A DNA stretch of 64,000 nucleotides from Candidatus Accumulibacter necessarius (GTDB taxonomy: Bacteria > Pseudomonadota > Gammaproteobacteria > Burkholderiales > Rhodocyclaceae): NCBI GenBank assembly GCA_017302435.1, contig JAFLDL010000012.1, forward strand, positions 34,157 to 98,156. Direction: 5' to 3'. This document shows positions 1 through 8,368 of the stretch, piece by piece. Both the position numbers and the translations under genes were made by a program. The first letter of the stretch is position 1, and each line of letters opens with the position of its first letter. The notes under the pieces were generated by a model, which worked only from the letters and a program-made list of their open reading frames with translations, had not been told where the DNA came from and did no database searches.

Positions 1-969
1 AACCCGGTGGCCGAATCCGGTCAACCGGAAGGGATCGTTGCGGTCCTTGGCGCGCTTGATGTAGAGGGGGATGCGGTCCTTGCTGCCGATCTCCTCAAGC
101 ATGTTCACCGCCGCCTCGTTCGCTCCGCCGTGGTCCGGCCCCCACAAGGCCGTGATGCCGGCGGCGACGCAGGCATAGGGATTGGCACGGCTCGAACCGG
201 CGATGCGCACCGTCGCCGTGGAGGCGTTCTGTTCGTGATCGGCATGCAGGACGAGGAAACGGTTGATGGCTCGCGCCAGGACCGGGCTGACCACGTACTC
301 CTCGGCGGGAACGCCGAACGACATGCGCAGGAAGTTCTCGGCGTAGCCGAGATCGTTGCGCGGATAGAGGAACGGGCGTCCGAGCGAGTACTTGAAAGCC
401 ATGGCGCAGATCGTCGGCATCTTGGCGATCAGACGATGCGTCGCCACCATCCGCGCTTCCGGGTCGGTGATGTCCATGCGGTCGTGATAGAAGGCGCTCA
501 GCGCTCCGACCGTGCCGACCATCACGGCCATCGGGTGGGCATCCCGGCGGAAGCCCTCGAAGAAGCGCTTGAACTGCTCGTGGACCATGCTGTGGTGCAC
601 GATCAGATCCCTGAAGCCGGCCAGTTCCGCGGCCGACGGCAGCTTGCTGTAGAGCAGGAGATAGCAGACCTCGAGGAAATCGGCGTGCGCGGCAAGGTCT
701 TCGATCGGGTAACCGCGGTGCAGCAGGATGCCTGCCTCGCCATCGATGTACGTGATCGCCGAATCGCAGCTGGCGGTCGACATGAAGCCCGGGTCGTAAG
801 TCAGATAGCCCGTCTCGGCATAGAGACGCCGGACGTCGATCAGCTTCGGACCATGTGTGCCGCCGAGGACGGGCAGCTCGTATTGTTTTCCGTCGGGGTG
901 GAAGGCGATGCTGACCTTCTCGCCTTCTACCGGCGGCGTGACTTTCAGATCGGGAAGTTCGCGTGGCAT
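1..969 (-). CDS. gltA: Citrate synthase, 5' part (gene runs off the left edge)
   Basis: This is the first 323 codons of a type II (hexameric, GltA-like) citrate synthase, which condenses oxaloacetate and acetyl-CoA at the entry of the TCA cycle. Reading the minus strand from the ATG at 969 gives the typical N-terminal beta-sheet domain, then the family segments [32 protein letters not shown] and [16 protein letters not shown], and the active-site stretch around [23 protein letters not shown] ribosome site lies 7 bases upstream of the start. The C-terminal quarter, with the catalytic Asp, is outside the window. Identification is secure; only completeness cannot be judged. Confidence 0.97.
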   Translation of the reverse strand, partial: MPRELPDLKVTPPVEGEKVSIAFHPDGKQYELPVLGGTHGPKLIDVRRLYAETGYLTYDPGFMSTASCDSAITYIDGEAGILLHRGYPIEDLAAHADFLEVCYLLLYSKLPSAAELAGFRDLIVHHSMVHEQFKRFFEGFRRDAHPMAVMVGTVGALSAFYHDRMDITDPEARMVATHRLIAKMPTICAMAFKYSLGRPFLYPRNDLGYAENFLRMSFGVPAEEYVVSPVLARAINRFLVLHADHEQNASTATVRIAGSSRANPYACVAAGITALWGPDHGGANEAAVNMLEEIGSKDRIPLYIKRAKDRNDPFRLTGFGHRV

Positions 970-1228
970 GTCCGGGCCTCCTTGCTGCGCGCAGCTCGTG
1001 GTCACTCGTTGGTGCGGCGCCCGCCTGAAGAGTCGATCCTGTGGTGCGGCGTCCGCCCCCGCATGTTTCGGTCCTCTCGCGAATCGCCCTGAGGATGGCC
1101 GATCCGGTGGTTCCGTAACCAGTATAGGCAGCCGCGGCGAGCGGCGTCAATGCCGCCAGCGACGGCCAGAGATCGCCAGGGTACCTCGAGTGCAACCCAC
1201 GGCCACTTCGCGAGACCCCGGTCATCCC

Positions 1229-1257
1229 TTCCCACAGAAAGAACGGTCGGCTATAAT
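1229..1257 (+). promoter_or_regulatory. Putative sigma-70 promoter of the xre-res operon
   Basis: A perfect TATAAT lies at 1252-1257, and TTCCCA (4 of 6 matches to TTGACA) lies at 1229-1234 with a 17-base spacer. Transcription would start about 15 bases before the xre start codon. The rest of the 970-1278 intergenic stretch between the divergent gltA and xre genes shows no gene; the gltA promoter should also lie there but I could not pick it with confidence. Confidence 0.5.
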
Positions 1258-1278
1258 TGCCTTGGAAAGGAGAACGAG

Positions 1279-1659
1279 ATGTCCGGAACAAGCATTCAGG
1301 CGGTGAGCAAGGCCGAGCCCGCGGCCGTCCTGAGCAAGGCGGTGACGCGCGCAGCCGATCACCTTCGGATCCAGCGCTCCCTTCTGGCCAAGGTACTCGG
1401 CATCAGCGCGGCCACGGTCAGCCGACTGTACTCCGGCGCCTACCAGCTCGACCAGAAGCGCAAGGAGTGGGAGCTGGCGGTGTTGTTCGTCCGCGCCTTC
1501 CGGTCGCTCGATTCCATCGTCGGTGAGCAGGAGACCGCGTGCAAATGGCTCGCCAGCAACAACCGCGGGCTCAACGGTCGCCCTGTGGACCTCATCGCCA
1601 ACACCGAAGGACTGGTACGTGTTGTCCATTACCTGGACGCCTCCCGCAGTCTCGTCTGA
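1279..1659 (+). CDS. Xre/MbcA/ParS-type antitoxin of a RES-Xre system
   Basis: A 126-aa protein with an N-terminal helix-turn-helix (about residues 25-60; LLAKVLGISAATVSRLYSG is the HTH core) and a C-terminal DUF2384-like part (WLASNNRGLNGRPVDLI, then LVRVVHYLDA), which in this family binds and caps the RES toxin. The ATG at 1279 is chosen over an upstream in-frame start because AAAGGAG sits just before it. The 3' end overlaps the likely start of the RES gene, the usual antitoxin-first operon. Family members repress their own promoter, so autoregulation at the 1229-1257 promoter is expected but inferred. Confidence 0.88.
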   Translation: MSGTSIQAVSKAEPAAVLSKAVTRAADHLRIQRSLLAKVLGISAATVSRLYSGAYQLDQKRKEWELAVLFVRAFRSLDSIVGEQETACKWLASNNRGLNGRPVDLIANTEGLVRVVHYLDASRSLV

Positions 1660-2344
1660 GGCGCGCGACTGGCGCGGCTGGGTCTGGCGCATCGTCGAGG
1701 CGCAGCATGTGGCAGCGACGATGAAGATCGTCGATGACGCCGCCGAGCAGGAAGTCCTCGAGGCGCTGCTCGAAGCCAGCAAGCCGGCGGTACCGGAGGC
1801 GGCCAGCGGACTCGACTACCTGTTGGCGACCCCCTTTCGCTATCCGCCCGCGGCACACGGCTCCCGCTTTCGCGCCGTCACCGATCCTGGCGTCTTCTAC
1901 GGTGCCGCAACGATCCGCACCGCCTGCGCCGAACTCGGCTACTGGCGCTGGCGCTTCCTGCAGGATGCCGAAGACCTGGGGCGCATCGGCCCGGTCGCCC
2001 ACACTGCCTTCCGCGCCGAGTTGCGCACCACGGCCATCGACCTGCGCGACGATCCCTTCCGGACAGACGCCGCCGCCTGGACGCACCCCACCGACTACGC
2101 GGCGACGCAGTCCTTTGCTCGTGTCGCCCGGGACGGCGGCGTCGGCGCGGTCATCTATCGCTCGGTGCGGGCACCCGAGCCGAGCTGGTGTCTCGCCGTT
2201 CTGACGCCGGCAGCCTTCGCCGGCAGGAAGCCGCATCCGGCCACACAAAGCTGGTGGCTGGTGGTCAATCGCGCCGAGGTCATCTGGCGGCGCGATCACG
2301 AGCTGATCGCCCTGGCGATGCCTTTCCCGGCGACGACGACGTAG
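1619..2344 (+). CDS. RES-domain toxin (NAD+-degrading family)
   Basis: About 241 aa. The RES fold is recognised from GSRFRAVTDPGVFYGA (the Arg), TACAELGYWRWRF (the Glu) and VGAVIYRSVRAP (the Ser), which give the three residues that name the family. Characterised RES toxins consume NAD+. No ATG is available near the overlap with xre. GTG at 1619 (used here) or TTG at 1622 gives a start inside the last 41 bases of the antitoxin, and a GTG at 1523 would give a longer product of 273 aa. The gene appears intact. It is the toxin partner of the upstream Xre gene; the start is the main uncertainty. Confidence 0.82.
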   Translation: MLSITWTPPAVSSEARDWRGWVWRIVEAQHVAATMKIVDDAAEQEVLEALLEASKPAVPEAASGLDYLLATPFRYPPAAHGSRFRAVTDPGVFYGAATIRTACAELGYWRWRFLQDAEDLGRIGPVAHTAFRAELRTTAIDLRDDPFRTDAAAWTHPTDYAATQSFARVARDGGVGAVIYRSVRAPEPSWCLAVLTPAAFAGRKPHPATQSWWLVVNRAEVIWRRDHELIALAMPFPATTT

Positions 2345-2463
2345 CCGCTGCCGGCGCGCCAGAGCTCCCCGGCAGATTCCGCCAGCTCGTCGGCAGAGAG
2401 GGGGGCGGGAAAGCGCCCGTAACGTTCCATTGCCTGGTGGACAGGAAGCCGACCGGCCTGGCC

Positions 2464-2883
2464 TCAAAGCGCCTCGGCGCAGAAGGCGGCGGGGGTGACG
2501 ATGCGTGTGCGGCCGATGCTGCCCGATTGCAGCAGCCCGGCACGGCGATCACCCGTTACCAGGTAGTCTGCGTCGCCGGCCAGTGCCATCGCGAGCAGGA
2601 AAGCGTCGTTCGGATCGGTCACTTCGTCGCCCTCCGGCAGGGTCGGCAGATGCTCCAGGACGATGGCGCGCTGCATGTTGTTGACCATCGTGCCGATGCG
2701 GTGCGCGGGCAGAATGGCCTTGAGCTTCGGGTAACGGCTCACGCGCCGCAGTTCATCGAGCTGCGCCAATGATGTCACCAGCTCGAAGCGCACGGCGCGC
2801 CAGGCGCGATAGATGGCGTCAGGCGGGCCGTGCGGCGAAATCAACGCGCCAAGCAGCACGTTGGTGTCCAGGATGACGCGCAT
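2464..2883 (-). CDS. PIN-domain toxin (putative ribonuclease)
   Basis: A 139-aa PIN-domain protein of the 'putative toxin-antitoxin system toxin component' type (COG1569-like). The first acidic residue is in MRVILDTNVLLGALIS; the others come in TDPNDAFLLAMALAGDADYL and LVTGDRRAG, the pattern of the Mg2+-binding pocket of PIN nucleases. The length is normal. Its ATG shares one base with the TGA of the upstream antitoxin gene (TGATG at 2881-2885), so the two are translationally coupled. The RNA target cannot be read from sequence. Confidence 0.88.
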   Translation of the reverse strand: MRVILDTNVLLGALISPHGPPDAIYRAWRAVRFELVTSLAQLDELRRVSRYPKLKAILPAHRIGTMVNNMQRAIVLEHLPTLPEGDEVTDPNDAFLLAMALAGDADYLVTGDRRAGLLQSGSIGRTRIVTPAAFCAEAL

Positions 2884-3122
2884 CAGTGCTCACGTGCCCA
2901 TTGCACCGCCTCCTCGATGAGGTCGGTCAGTTCCGGCTCGCTCATGCCAGCGGCGGCGGACTTGGCCTGATCAACGGCCCGCTCCAGCAGGAAGGCGCGC
3001 ACGGCCTCCTCGATGAAGCGCGATAGGTCGCCCTTGCGGCCGCCCCCCTGCGCGGCGATGAACATGCGCACGGATTGATCCACGTCCGGCGACACGGCGA
3101 TGTTCCAGCGAACAGTGTTCAT
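2883..3122 (-). CDS. Ribbon-helix-helix-like antitoxin of the PIN pair
   Basis: A 79-aa protein. The N-terminus (MNTVRWNIAVSPDVDQSVR) followed by GDLSRFIEEAVRAFLLE looks like a ribbon-helix-helix DNA-binding unit of the CopG/Arc type. The acidic C-terminal helix (ELTDLIEEAVQWAREH) would be the toxin-binding part. The start at 3122 is preferred over the upstream ATG at 3152 because TGGAGG lies just before it. It overlaps the toxin gene by one base. The assignment as antitoxin rests mainly on size and on the coupled PIN gene. Confidence 0.78.
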   Translation of the reverse strand: MNTVRWNIAVSPDVDQSVRMFIAAQGGGRKGDLSRFIEEAVRAFLLERAVDQAKSAAAGMSEPELTDLIEEAVQWAREH

Positions 3123-3157
3123 GATGTCCTCCATAAAGGTGTTTGAGCGCATAAGTG

Positions 3158-3185
3158 TTTATACACCATTCGACCTATCCTGCAA
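3158..3185 (-). promoter_or_regulatory. Putative promoter/operator of the antitoxin-PIN operon
   Basis: On the minus strand a TATAAA (3163-3158) is preceded at 16 bases by TTGCAG (3185-3180). The -10 lies inside a short symmetric stretch, GTGTTTATACAC (3156-3167), which could be the autoregulatory operator. This is weak evidence based on motif appearance only. Confidence 0.35.
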
Positions 3186-3321
3186 TCGGTTCGATAGAAC
3201 ATTGCTGTCACAAGTCTCCCGGCGCCCACGCGAGCCGACCGTCTCGCTGCGTGACTTCTCAGAAAGTGCTCCATCTTATGCTTGCACGTAGTTGTTAACA
3301 TTGCTTAAATGTTCCGACTGC

Positions 3322-4956
3322 TCAGCCGATGCGTTCGATCAGTCTGGCCGCTGATTTCTGGTGCAGGACGAGGATCAGCTTCATCGAGCTGCGCGTGGCG
3401 CCGACGAAGAGCTTGCGCACGGCCTGGTCGTCGAGTACGTCGAAATCGATCTCGGCCAGGATGATCGCCGGTGCCGCCTGGCCCTTGAAGCGGTAGACCG
3501 ATTCGACGAGGAGGTCGCCCTGGCTATACACCGGCTGTCCGAAGAGGTCGTAGTCGCCGGTGAAGTGGCGCAGACTGGTCTGGCCCAGGCGGTCGAGCGC
3601 CAGGAGCCGTGACTGCTCACGGCCATGATAGCTGACGATGGCGACGTCGTGCTTCCTGAAGCCGGCGGAGTAGCAGAGCCGGATGGCCTCCTTGACGCGG
3701 GCGAACAGGCCCGGCGTGTCGGTATAGTCGAGGAATTCGATGTCGTCGGCGGCGATCGGCGAGGCCGCCTCGATGTCGAGGTCGCCGGGCAGCAGCTGGC
3801 GCAAGAATTCGACGATCGGCCGCGGGCTGCGGTAGTTGCTCTGCGCGCGCAACGTCACCCAGCCAGGCAGCGGCGTCGGCGGACGTCCGTAGAGGTTCTG
3901 CAGCGGGTCTTCGAGCCACAGGAGGCGCGCATCGGCGCGGGCATGGCGGAAGATGAAGTCGCGCCATTTTGGTGAGATGTCCTGGCCCTCGTCGACGATC
4001 ACCGTGTCGAACAGGAAGGCCGCACTGACCGGCAGTTCGGCGGCCCTCTTCTGCAGGTGCTCGAAGGCGTCGGGTGCGGTGAAGTCCGGCATTTCGCCGG
4101 CATGGCGCAGGCGCTGGTCGCAGAGCTGGTGGTAGGTGCAGGCGAGGCCGCCGGCCGGGGCGATGCGGCTGAAGTGATCGGCCAGCGGGCGGTTGAAGCA
4201 GACGTAGAGCGGCCGCCTGCCGGCTTCGAGGGTGGCGCGGTGTTCGGCCAGGGCGAGCTGGGTCTTGCCCGAGCCGGCGGTGCCGGTGACCCGCAGGCGG
4301 AAGGGCTCGAAATCGAGCCGCCGTGCCCAGTGGGCAAGGCCACCGGAAAGCCGGGTGACCAGTTCGCGGGCGTGCCCCATCAGCGCGCTGACGTCGGTGT
4401 CGAGCTGGATCAGGTTGCGCAGGAAAGCGTGCACCTTGGGCGCGGCGGGCGTCTCCTCACCAGCCGGCAGGAGTCGCTGGATGATTCGGCAGATCTGGCC
4501 GCGGCGGCTGGCGTCGACGATGCGCTCAGGGACGAGGCCGGCAGTTTCGGGGTTCCTGACCGTGTAGTCCGGGCAGTAGAGGAGGGCGTCGGTGGCGATC
4601 GAGGGAATGTCGCCACGCGCCGCGAGCTTGCCACGGAGGTTGCCGACCATGCGCGAAATCTGCACGGGAACGCTCTTCGACTTGCCCGGGTATTGCTTGA
4701 CCAGGCCCGCCGCCGTTTCATCGAGAAAGCCGCTCTTCTGCTCGATGAGCAACAGGTCCCCGGCAAGATTGACGACGGCGAAGTCGATCTCCCCGTAGAT
4801 CGCATGGCCGCCGTCGATACCGGTCCAGTGCACCGCGTGGTAGACCGTATAGTCGTCGGGCAGGCCGCTGGCGAGGCGGGCGAGGGTTTCGATCTCGCGT
4901 TGGGCGGCGCCGGTGACGGCGAGTTCGCGCCAGCCGTCGGGAAGGATGCGGGCCAT
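3322..4956 (-). CDS. NERD-domain superfamily 1 (UvrD-like) helicase
   Basis: A 544-aa protein. The N-terminal region (about 1-130) has the nuclease-related NERD pattern: YGEIDFAVVNLAGDLLLIEQKSG carries the Glu/Asp...Glu-x-Lys nuclease-like residues. It is followed by a helicase with Walker A GTAGSGKTQLA, Walker B VIVDEGQDIS, a Gln-tyr/arg sensor region near QSNYRSPRPI, and the C-terminal motif VGATRSSMKLILVL. The family is linked to DNA processing and is often found in mobile or defence regions; the precise role is unknown. It sits beside two toxin-antitoxin pairs and 32 bases downstream of comB on the same strand. It appears intact. Confidence 0.85.
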   Translation of the reverse strand: MARILPDGWRELAVTGAAQREIETLARLASGLPDDYTVYHAVHWTGIDGGHAIYGEIDFAVVNLAGDLLLIEQKSGFLDETAAGLVKQYPGKSKSVPVQISRMVGNLRGKLAARGDIPSIATDALLYCPDYTVRNPETAGLVPERIVDASRRGQICRIIQRLLPAGEETPAAPKVHAFLRNLIQLDTDVSALMGHARELVTRLSGGLAHWARRLDFEPFRLRVTGTAGSGKTQLALAEHRATLEAGRRPLYVCFNRPLADHFSRIAPAGGLACTYHQLCDQRLRHAGEMPDFTAPDAFEHLQKRAAELPVSAAFLFDTVIVDEGQDISPKWRDFIFRHARADARLLWLEDPLQNLYGRPPTPLPGWVTLRAQSNYRSPRPIVEFLRQLLPGDLDIEAASPIAADDIEFLDYTDTPGLFARVKEAIRLCYSAGFRKHDVAIVSYHGREQSRLLALDRLGQTSLRHFTGDYDLFGQPVYSQGDLLVESVYRFKGQAAPAIILAEIDFDVLDDQAVRKLFVGATRSSMKLILVLHQKSAARLIERIG

Positions 4957-4988
4957 CGTCAGTCAGGGCGGGGCAGGGGACGGAACAG

Positions 4989-5765
4989 CTACTTTTCCTG
5001 CAACCTGAGGCCGTTGCGGAGTTGCCCCTTGGCGCCTTCGCGGCCGCTGCGCAAAGGACTTTCCTGGCCGGCGCGTGACCGGTTGAGCTGCAGGTGACCG
5101 TCCGAGTGCGAGGCCCGCAGGGCGAAGTCGAAACGATCCGGCTGGGCGCAAAGAGCGAGATCGCCCGGTGGCAGGTTGGGGTTGTTGCCGGCCTGAAAGC
5201 GGCGACCGAAATCGGAGTCGCGCACGCGCGCTGCGTAGTGTTCCGGATCGGGGTCCTGGCCGTGCAGCAGCGCCTCGAGATAGTCCGCGCAGGCCACATC
5301 TTCATCGCCGTCGCGATCGACCCATTCGCCGGTGATCACGAAGCACACCTCGTCGGGCTGGAAATCGAGCAACGCCGTGGCGGTGGCCCGGCCCAGGACC
5401 AGGCTGCCGGCAAAGAGCGCGCGTGCGTGGCGAAAACGGGTCAGGCCGCGCACGCCGGCGGCAGTGGTCTGTATCAGCGGCCGGCCGGCGAGACTGGCGC
5501 CCTGCAGCGCCGACGGCGAGTTGCCGAAATCGAAACCGGGTATGGGGTCGCCACCACCGACGGCGCCGGTGGTCACGGCATCGGGCAAGTGCCGCTGCAG
5601 GCGGAAGGCGCTGGCGATCGTTTCCACCGGATAGATGGTGCTGGCGCCGGCGGCGAAAGCGTAGGCCGCGGTGGTGAAGGAACGCAGCACGTCGATCACC
5701 ACCACGGCATCTTGCGGCTCGTGTGCGGGATCAAGGCGATTCAGGAAGATGCGGCGAGTGCGCAT
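4989..5765 (-). CDS. ComB-family 2-phosphosulfolactate phosphatase-like protein
   Basis: A 258-aa protein of the ComB family (2-phosphosulfolactate phosphatase in coenzyme M synthesis of archaea; in bacteria the substrate is usually unknown). Family features are VVVIDVLRSFTTAAYAFAAG near the N-terminus, FGNSPSAL with the following AGRPLIQTTAAGVRGL, and the acidic stretch GEWVDRDGDEDVACADYLE. Start ATG at 5765 with TGGAG upstream. The first 25 bases overlap the end of the upstream alpha/beta hydrolase, so the two probably form an operon. The true substrate here is open. Confidence 0.8.
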   Translation of the reverse strand: MRTRRIFLNRLDPAHEPQDAVVVIDVLRSFTTAAYAFAAGASTIYPVETIASAFRLQRHLPDAVTTGAVGGGDPIPGFDFGNSPSALQGASLAGRPLIQTTAAGVRGLTRFRHARALFAGSLVLGRATATALLDFQPDEVCFVITGEWVDRDGDEDVACADYLEALLHGQDPDPEHYAARVRDSDFGRRFQAGNNPNLPPGDLALCAQPDRFDFALRASHSDGHLQLNRSRAGQESPLRSGREGAKGQLRNGLRLQEK

Positions 5766-6598
5766 TCTGGCTCCAATCGCGTTACCGGCATCGGCTGCGG
5801 TCCTTCGAGTCGCTCCAGCCAGTCGACGATGCAGGTCGCGCAGGCTTTCCAGTGTTGATCGAGGATCATGGCGTGGCCGGCGTCGGGGACGATCTGCAGT
5901 TCAGCTTGCCAGCGTCTGGCGACACGCCGGACCATGTGCGGCGGAAACACGGCATCGAGCTCGCCGCCGACCACCAGCACCGGTCGGTCGGGCACCTTCG
6001 GCAGCCAGCGCCAGCAGAGCAGTGCCATGTCGCAGATGGCGCGCAGAGATTCGGGCTGCACCAGTTGAGCCAGACGCAGGACCACTTCGGGCCTTGTTGC
6101 GGGCGTGAAGTAGACTTCCTTGAGGACGCGAATGCCATCCGAGTCGAAGGCTCCCCTGGTCATCCTGGAGACTTCACGGAGGAATTGCGGGTAGCGGATG
6201 AGGAGATTCATTGCCGATTCGAGCGTGCCGTGCGGCGGCACCGGCGACATCAGGACGCCAGCGCTGGCCAGTGACTGCTCGAGCACGCGCTCGGCGAGGA
6301 AGGCGCCCATCGAGTGCCCGATGACCACCGGTGTCCTGCCGAGATCCGCGATCACCTGCAAGACGTCGGCCAGGTAGTCGTCGAGGCTCAGCGTGTCCAG
6401 AGGCGCGCGCGCCTCGCTGTGGCCGTGCCCGGAAAGGTCCAGTGCGTAGCAGTCAAAGCCACGGCTGGCAAAGTAGGGAAGGAAGTGGGCCTGCCAGCAC
6501 CTGGCGTCGACATAGCCGCCGTGCACGAAGAGCAGCGGTGGTCGGTTGGTGGGGGCGACTGGCGCGTGATGGAGGGTGTGAACTTGACGTCGGACCAT
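5741..6598 (-). CDS. Alpha/beta hydrolase
   Basis: A 285-aa alpha/beta hydrolase. It has an oxyanion-hole strand LLFVHGGYVDARCW, the helix motif DLSGHGHSEAR, the nucleophile elbow VVIGHSMGAFLAE (Ser in GHSMG), a late Asp in LVVGGELDAVFPP, and a His in DAGHAMILDQHW, which gives a full Ser-Asp-His triad. The ATG at 6598 has GGAG upstream. It overlaps comB by 25 bases. The substrate cannot be told; esterase or lysophospholipase-like activity is plausible. Confidence 0.85.
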   Translation of the reverse strand: MVRRQVHTLHHAPVAPTNRPPLLFVHGGYVDARCWQAHFLPYFASRGFDCYALDLSGHGHSEARAPLDTLSLDDYLADVLQVIADLGRTPVVIGHSMGAFLAERVLEQSLASAGVLMSPVPPHGTLESAMNLLIRYPQFLREVSRMTRGAFDSDGIRVLKEVYFTPATRPEVVLRLAQLVQPESLRAICDMALLCWRWLPKVPDRPVLVVGGELDAVFPPHMVRRVARRWQAELQIVPDAGHAMILDQHWKACATCIVDWLERLEGPQPMPVTRLEPECALAASS

Positions 6599-6702
6599 GA
6601 GGGGTCTCCGGGAGGGAGCAGTAACGATCAGTCAGCCTGGGCGAGATCTGGACTTGAACCTGTGGCCGTGTCAGCTCGCTGGCCGCAGGTCCTGCCGTTG
6701 GG

Positions 6703-7329
6703 TCAGCTACCCTCGCTGGCGCTCGGGCGCGCCGCCACGCGGTCGCGCCAGGCCTGGAGATGCGGCATGCCTTCCTGGGCAGGCTGAAATCTCATCAGGC
6801 CGCGCGCAAATTCGACGGCACAGAAGGCGGTGATGTCGGCGATGGTGAAGCGTTGGCCGGCAACGAAGGGGTGATCGGCGAGTTCGCGGTCAAGCCAGTG
6901 CGCCACTTCGCGCACCTTTTCTCCCTGCGAGCGGCCGAAGTCCGGAAACTGGGGTTGTTCGAGCGGCGCCAATCCCGGGTGGGTGTGCCGGATCCAGTTG
7001 GCGATGCCTCCGAAAAGGTACAGTTCGACCCGCCGGTCCGCCATCTCGATGAAGGCGCGTTCTTCAAAGTCGCTGCCCATCAGGTTGGGCAGCGGCGCCA
7101 GGCCCTCGAGATAGGTACAGATGGCGCGCGTTTCACCGAGCACGCGTCCGTCGTCCAGTTCGAGAACCGGGACCTTGGCCATTGGGTTGCGGGCGAGAAA
7201 GGCCTCGTCGCGATGCTGACCCTTGCCAAGGTCGATGACCTCGCGCTCGATGCCGGACAATCCTTTCTCGGCAATGAACATCAGTACCCGGCGTGGGTTG
7301 GGCGCCCGTGGTGAGACGAAAAGTTTCAT
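6703..7329 (-). CDS. Glutathione S-transferase family protein
   Basis: A 208-aa cytosolic GST-type protein. The thioredoxin-like N-terminal domain (1-80) contains the Pro of NPMAKVPVLELDDGRVLGE and the glutathione gamma-Glu site ETRAICTYLE. The all-helical C-terminal domain carries the conserved N-capping motif FTIADITAFCAVE. An AGGAGA ribosome site precedes the ATG at 7329. It lies beside a second GST-like gene on the same strand, 65 bases away. The substrate is unknown. Confidence 0.88.
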   Translation of the reverse strand: MKLFVSPRAPNPRRVLMFIAEKGLSGIEREVIDLGKGQHRDEAFLARNPMAKVPVLELDDGRVLGETRAICTYLEGLAPLPNLMGSDFEERAFIEMADRRVELYLFGGIANWIRHTHPGLAPLEQPQFPDFGRSQGEKVREVAHWLDRELADHPFVAGQRFTIADITAFCAVEFARGLMRFQPAQEGMPHLQAWRDRVAARPSASEGS

Positions 7330-7394
7330 CTGGGTCTCCTGGCTTGAGAATTTGCTGGATGAGTGCGGTGGGCGGGCGGTGGGGTCGGGCAGGC

Positions 7395-8102
7395 TCAGAC
7401 GCCGCCCTGGCGCGACTGGCCCATCTCGACCATCTGGCGTGCCTCTTCGGCGAACTGCCGTGCCTTGTCGTCGTCGGCGTCGCGGTCGATCACCGACGGG
7501 GGCGTGTTGATGCCTGTCTGCACCGCCGGGCGGGCGCGAATCTGGCCCAGCCAGCGCTGCAGGTGCGGCAGGTCATCGACGTCCACGCCCGACCAGCGAT
7601 GGGTGCGAACCCAGGCCCAGTTGGCAATATCGGCAATCGAATAGTCCCCCGCCAGGAACTCATGCTCCCGGAGATGGCTGTCGAGGACGCGGAACAATCG
7701 CTTGCACTCGCCCTGGTAGCGGTCGATCGCCGGCTGGATTTTTTCGGGGAAATAGCGGAAGAAGACGTTTGCCTGCCCCATCATTGGCCCGATGCCTCCC
7801 ATCTGGAACATCAGCCACTGGATGACCTGCGAACGGCCCCTGCGGTCTTGCGCCATCAGGCACCCGGTCTTTTCGGCGAGATACATCAGGATGGCGCCCG
7901 ACTCAAAAACGGCAAAGTCGTTCTCGGCGCGATCGACGATGGCCGGAATGCGACCGTTGGGGTTGATCGTCAGGAACCAGGGCTCCTTCGGCTCGCCCTT
8001 CGACAGATTCAGCGTGTGCGCCGTGTAGGGCAGGGCGAGTTCCTCCAGGGCAATGGAGATCTTGTGCCCGTTGGGTGTGGCGGCGGTGTACAGGTCGATC
8101 AT
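7395..8102 (-). CDS. Glutathione S-transferase, Nu-class/YfcG-like
   Basis: 235 aa from the ATG at 8102; a longer in-frame reading to 8318 is unlikely because its extra N-terminus does not resemble the family. [21 protein letters not shown] is the typical Nu-class start, where a Thr/Asn near the N-terminus activates a glutathione thiol, as in YfcG/YghU disulfide-bond reductases. [12 protein letters not shown] and [14 protein letters not shown] form the glutathione site, and [12 protein letters not shown] the C-terminal cap. Disulfide reductase activity is a family-based inference. Confidence 0.85.
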   Translation of the reverse strand: MIDLYTAATPNGHKISIALEELALPYTAHTLNLSKGEPKEPWFLTINPNGRIPAIVDRAENDFAVFESGAILMYLAEKTGCLMAQDRRGRSQVIQWLMFQMGGIGPMMGQANVFFRYFPEKIQPAIDRYQGECKRLFRVLDSHLREHEFLAGDYSIADIANWAWVRTHRWSGVDVDDLPHLQRWLGQIRARPAVQTGINTPPSVIDRDADDDKARQFAEEARQMVEMGQSRQGGV

Positions 8103-8368
8103 TGGCTTGAATTCCCGGGCGGGAGCGATGGATTGGGTGGGCCCGCAGGAACGGGGCGGGCGGCAACGAATCTTACCGCAATCACCCGGTTCTGGTGAGG
8201 CACGGAAGGGCAAGGCGTGAGGCGCGACCATTCGCACCGGCGTCCCCGGCGGTCCCCGCGGTCCCGGCGTCCGGCCTGGGCGGTGAGCAGGCTGCGGCAC
8301 AAAATGATTTCTTGTCACTTACTCAATAAATACGTGCACATTCTACGGAGGCGTGTTATCGTTGCCCC

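Noticed and set aside
7-1092. Long plus-strand open frame opposite gltA
   Set aside because: It is the antisense shadow of a clear citrate synthase reading in high-GC DNA; its product has no family features.
6640-6715. A tRNA-like stretch on the minus strand (GGTTCAAGTCCAG, then a CGCCCA end)
   Set aside because: The T-arm-like loop is there, but the T-stem has two mismatches and no matching acceptor 5' strand or anticodon arm was found. At most a tRNA fragment.
7293-8198. A 301-codon plus-strand frame over the two GST genes
   Set aside because: The minus-strand readings give complete GST motifs, so this is a shadow.
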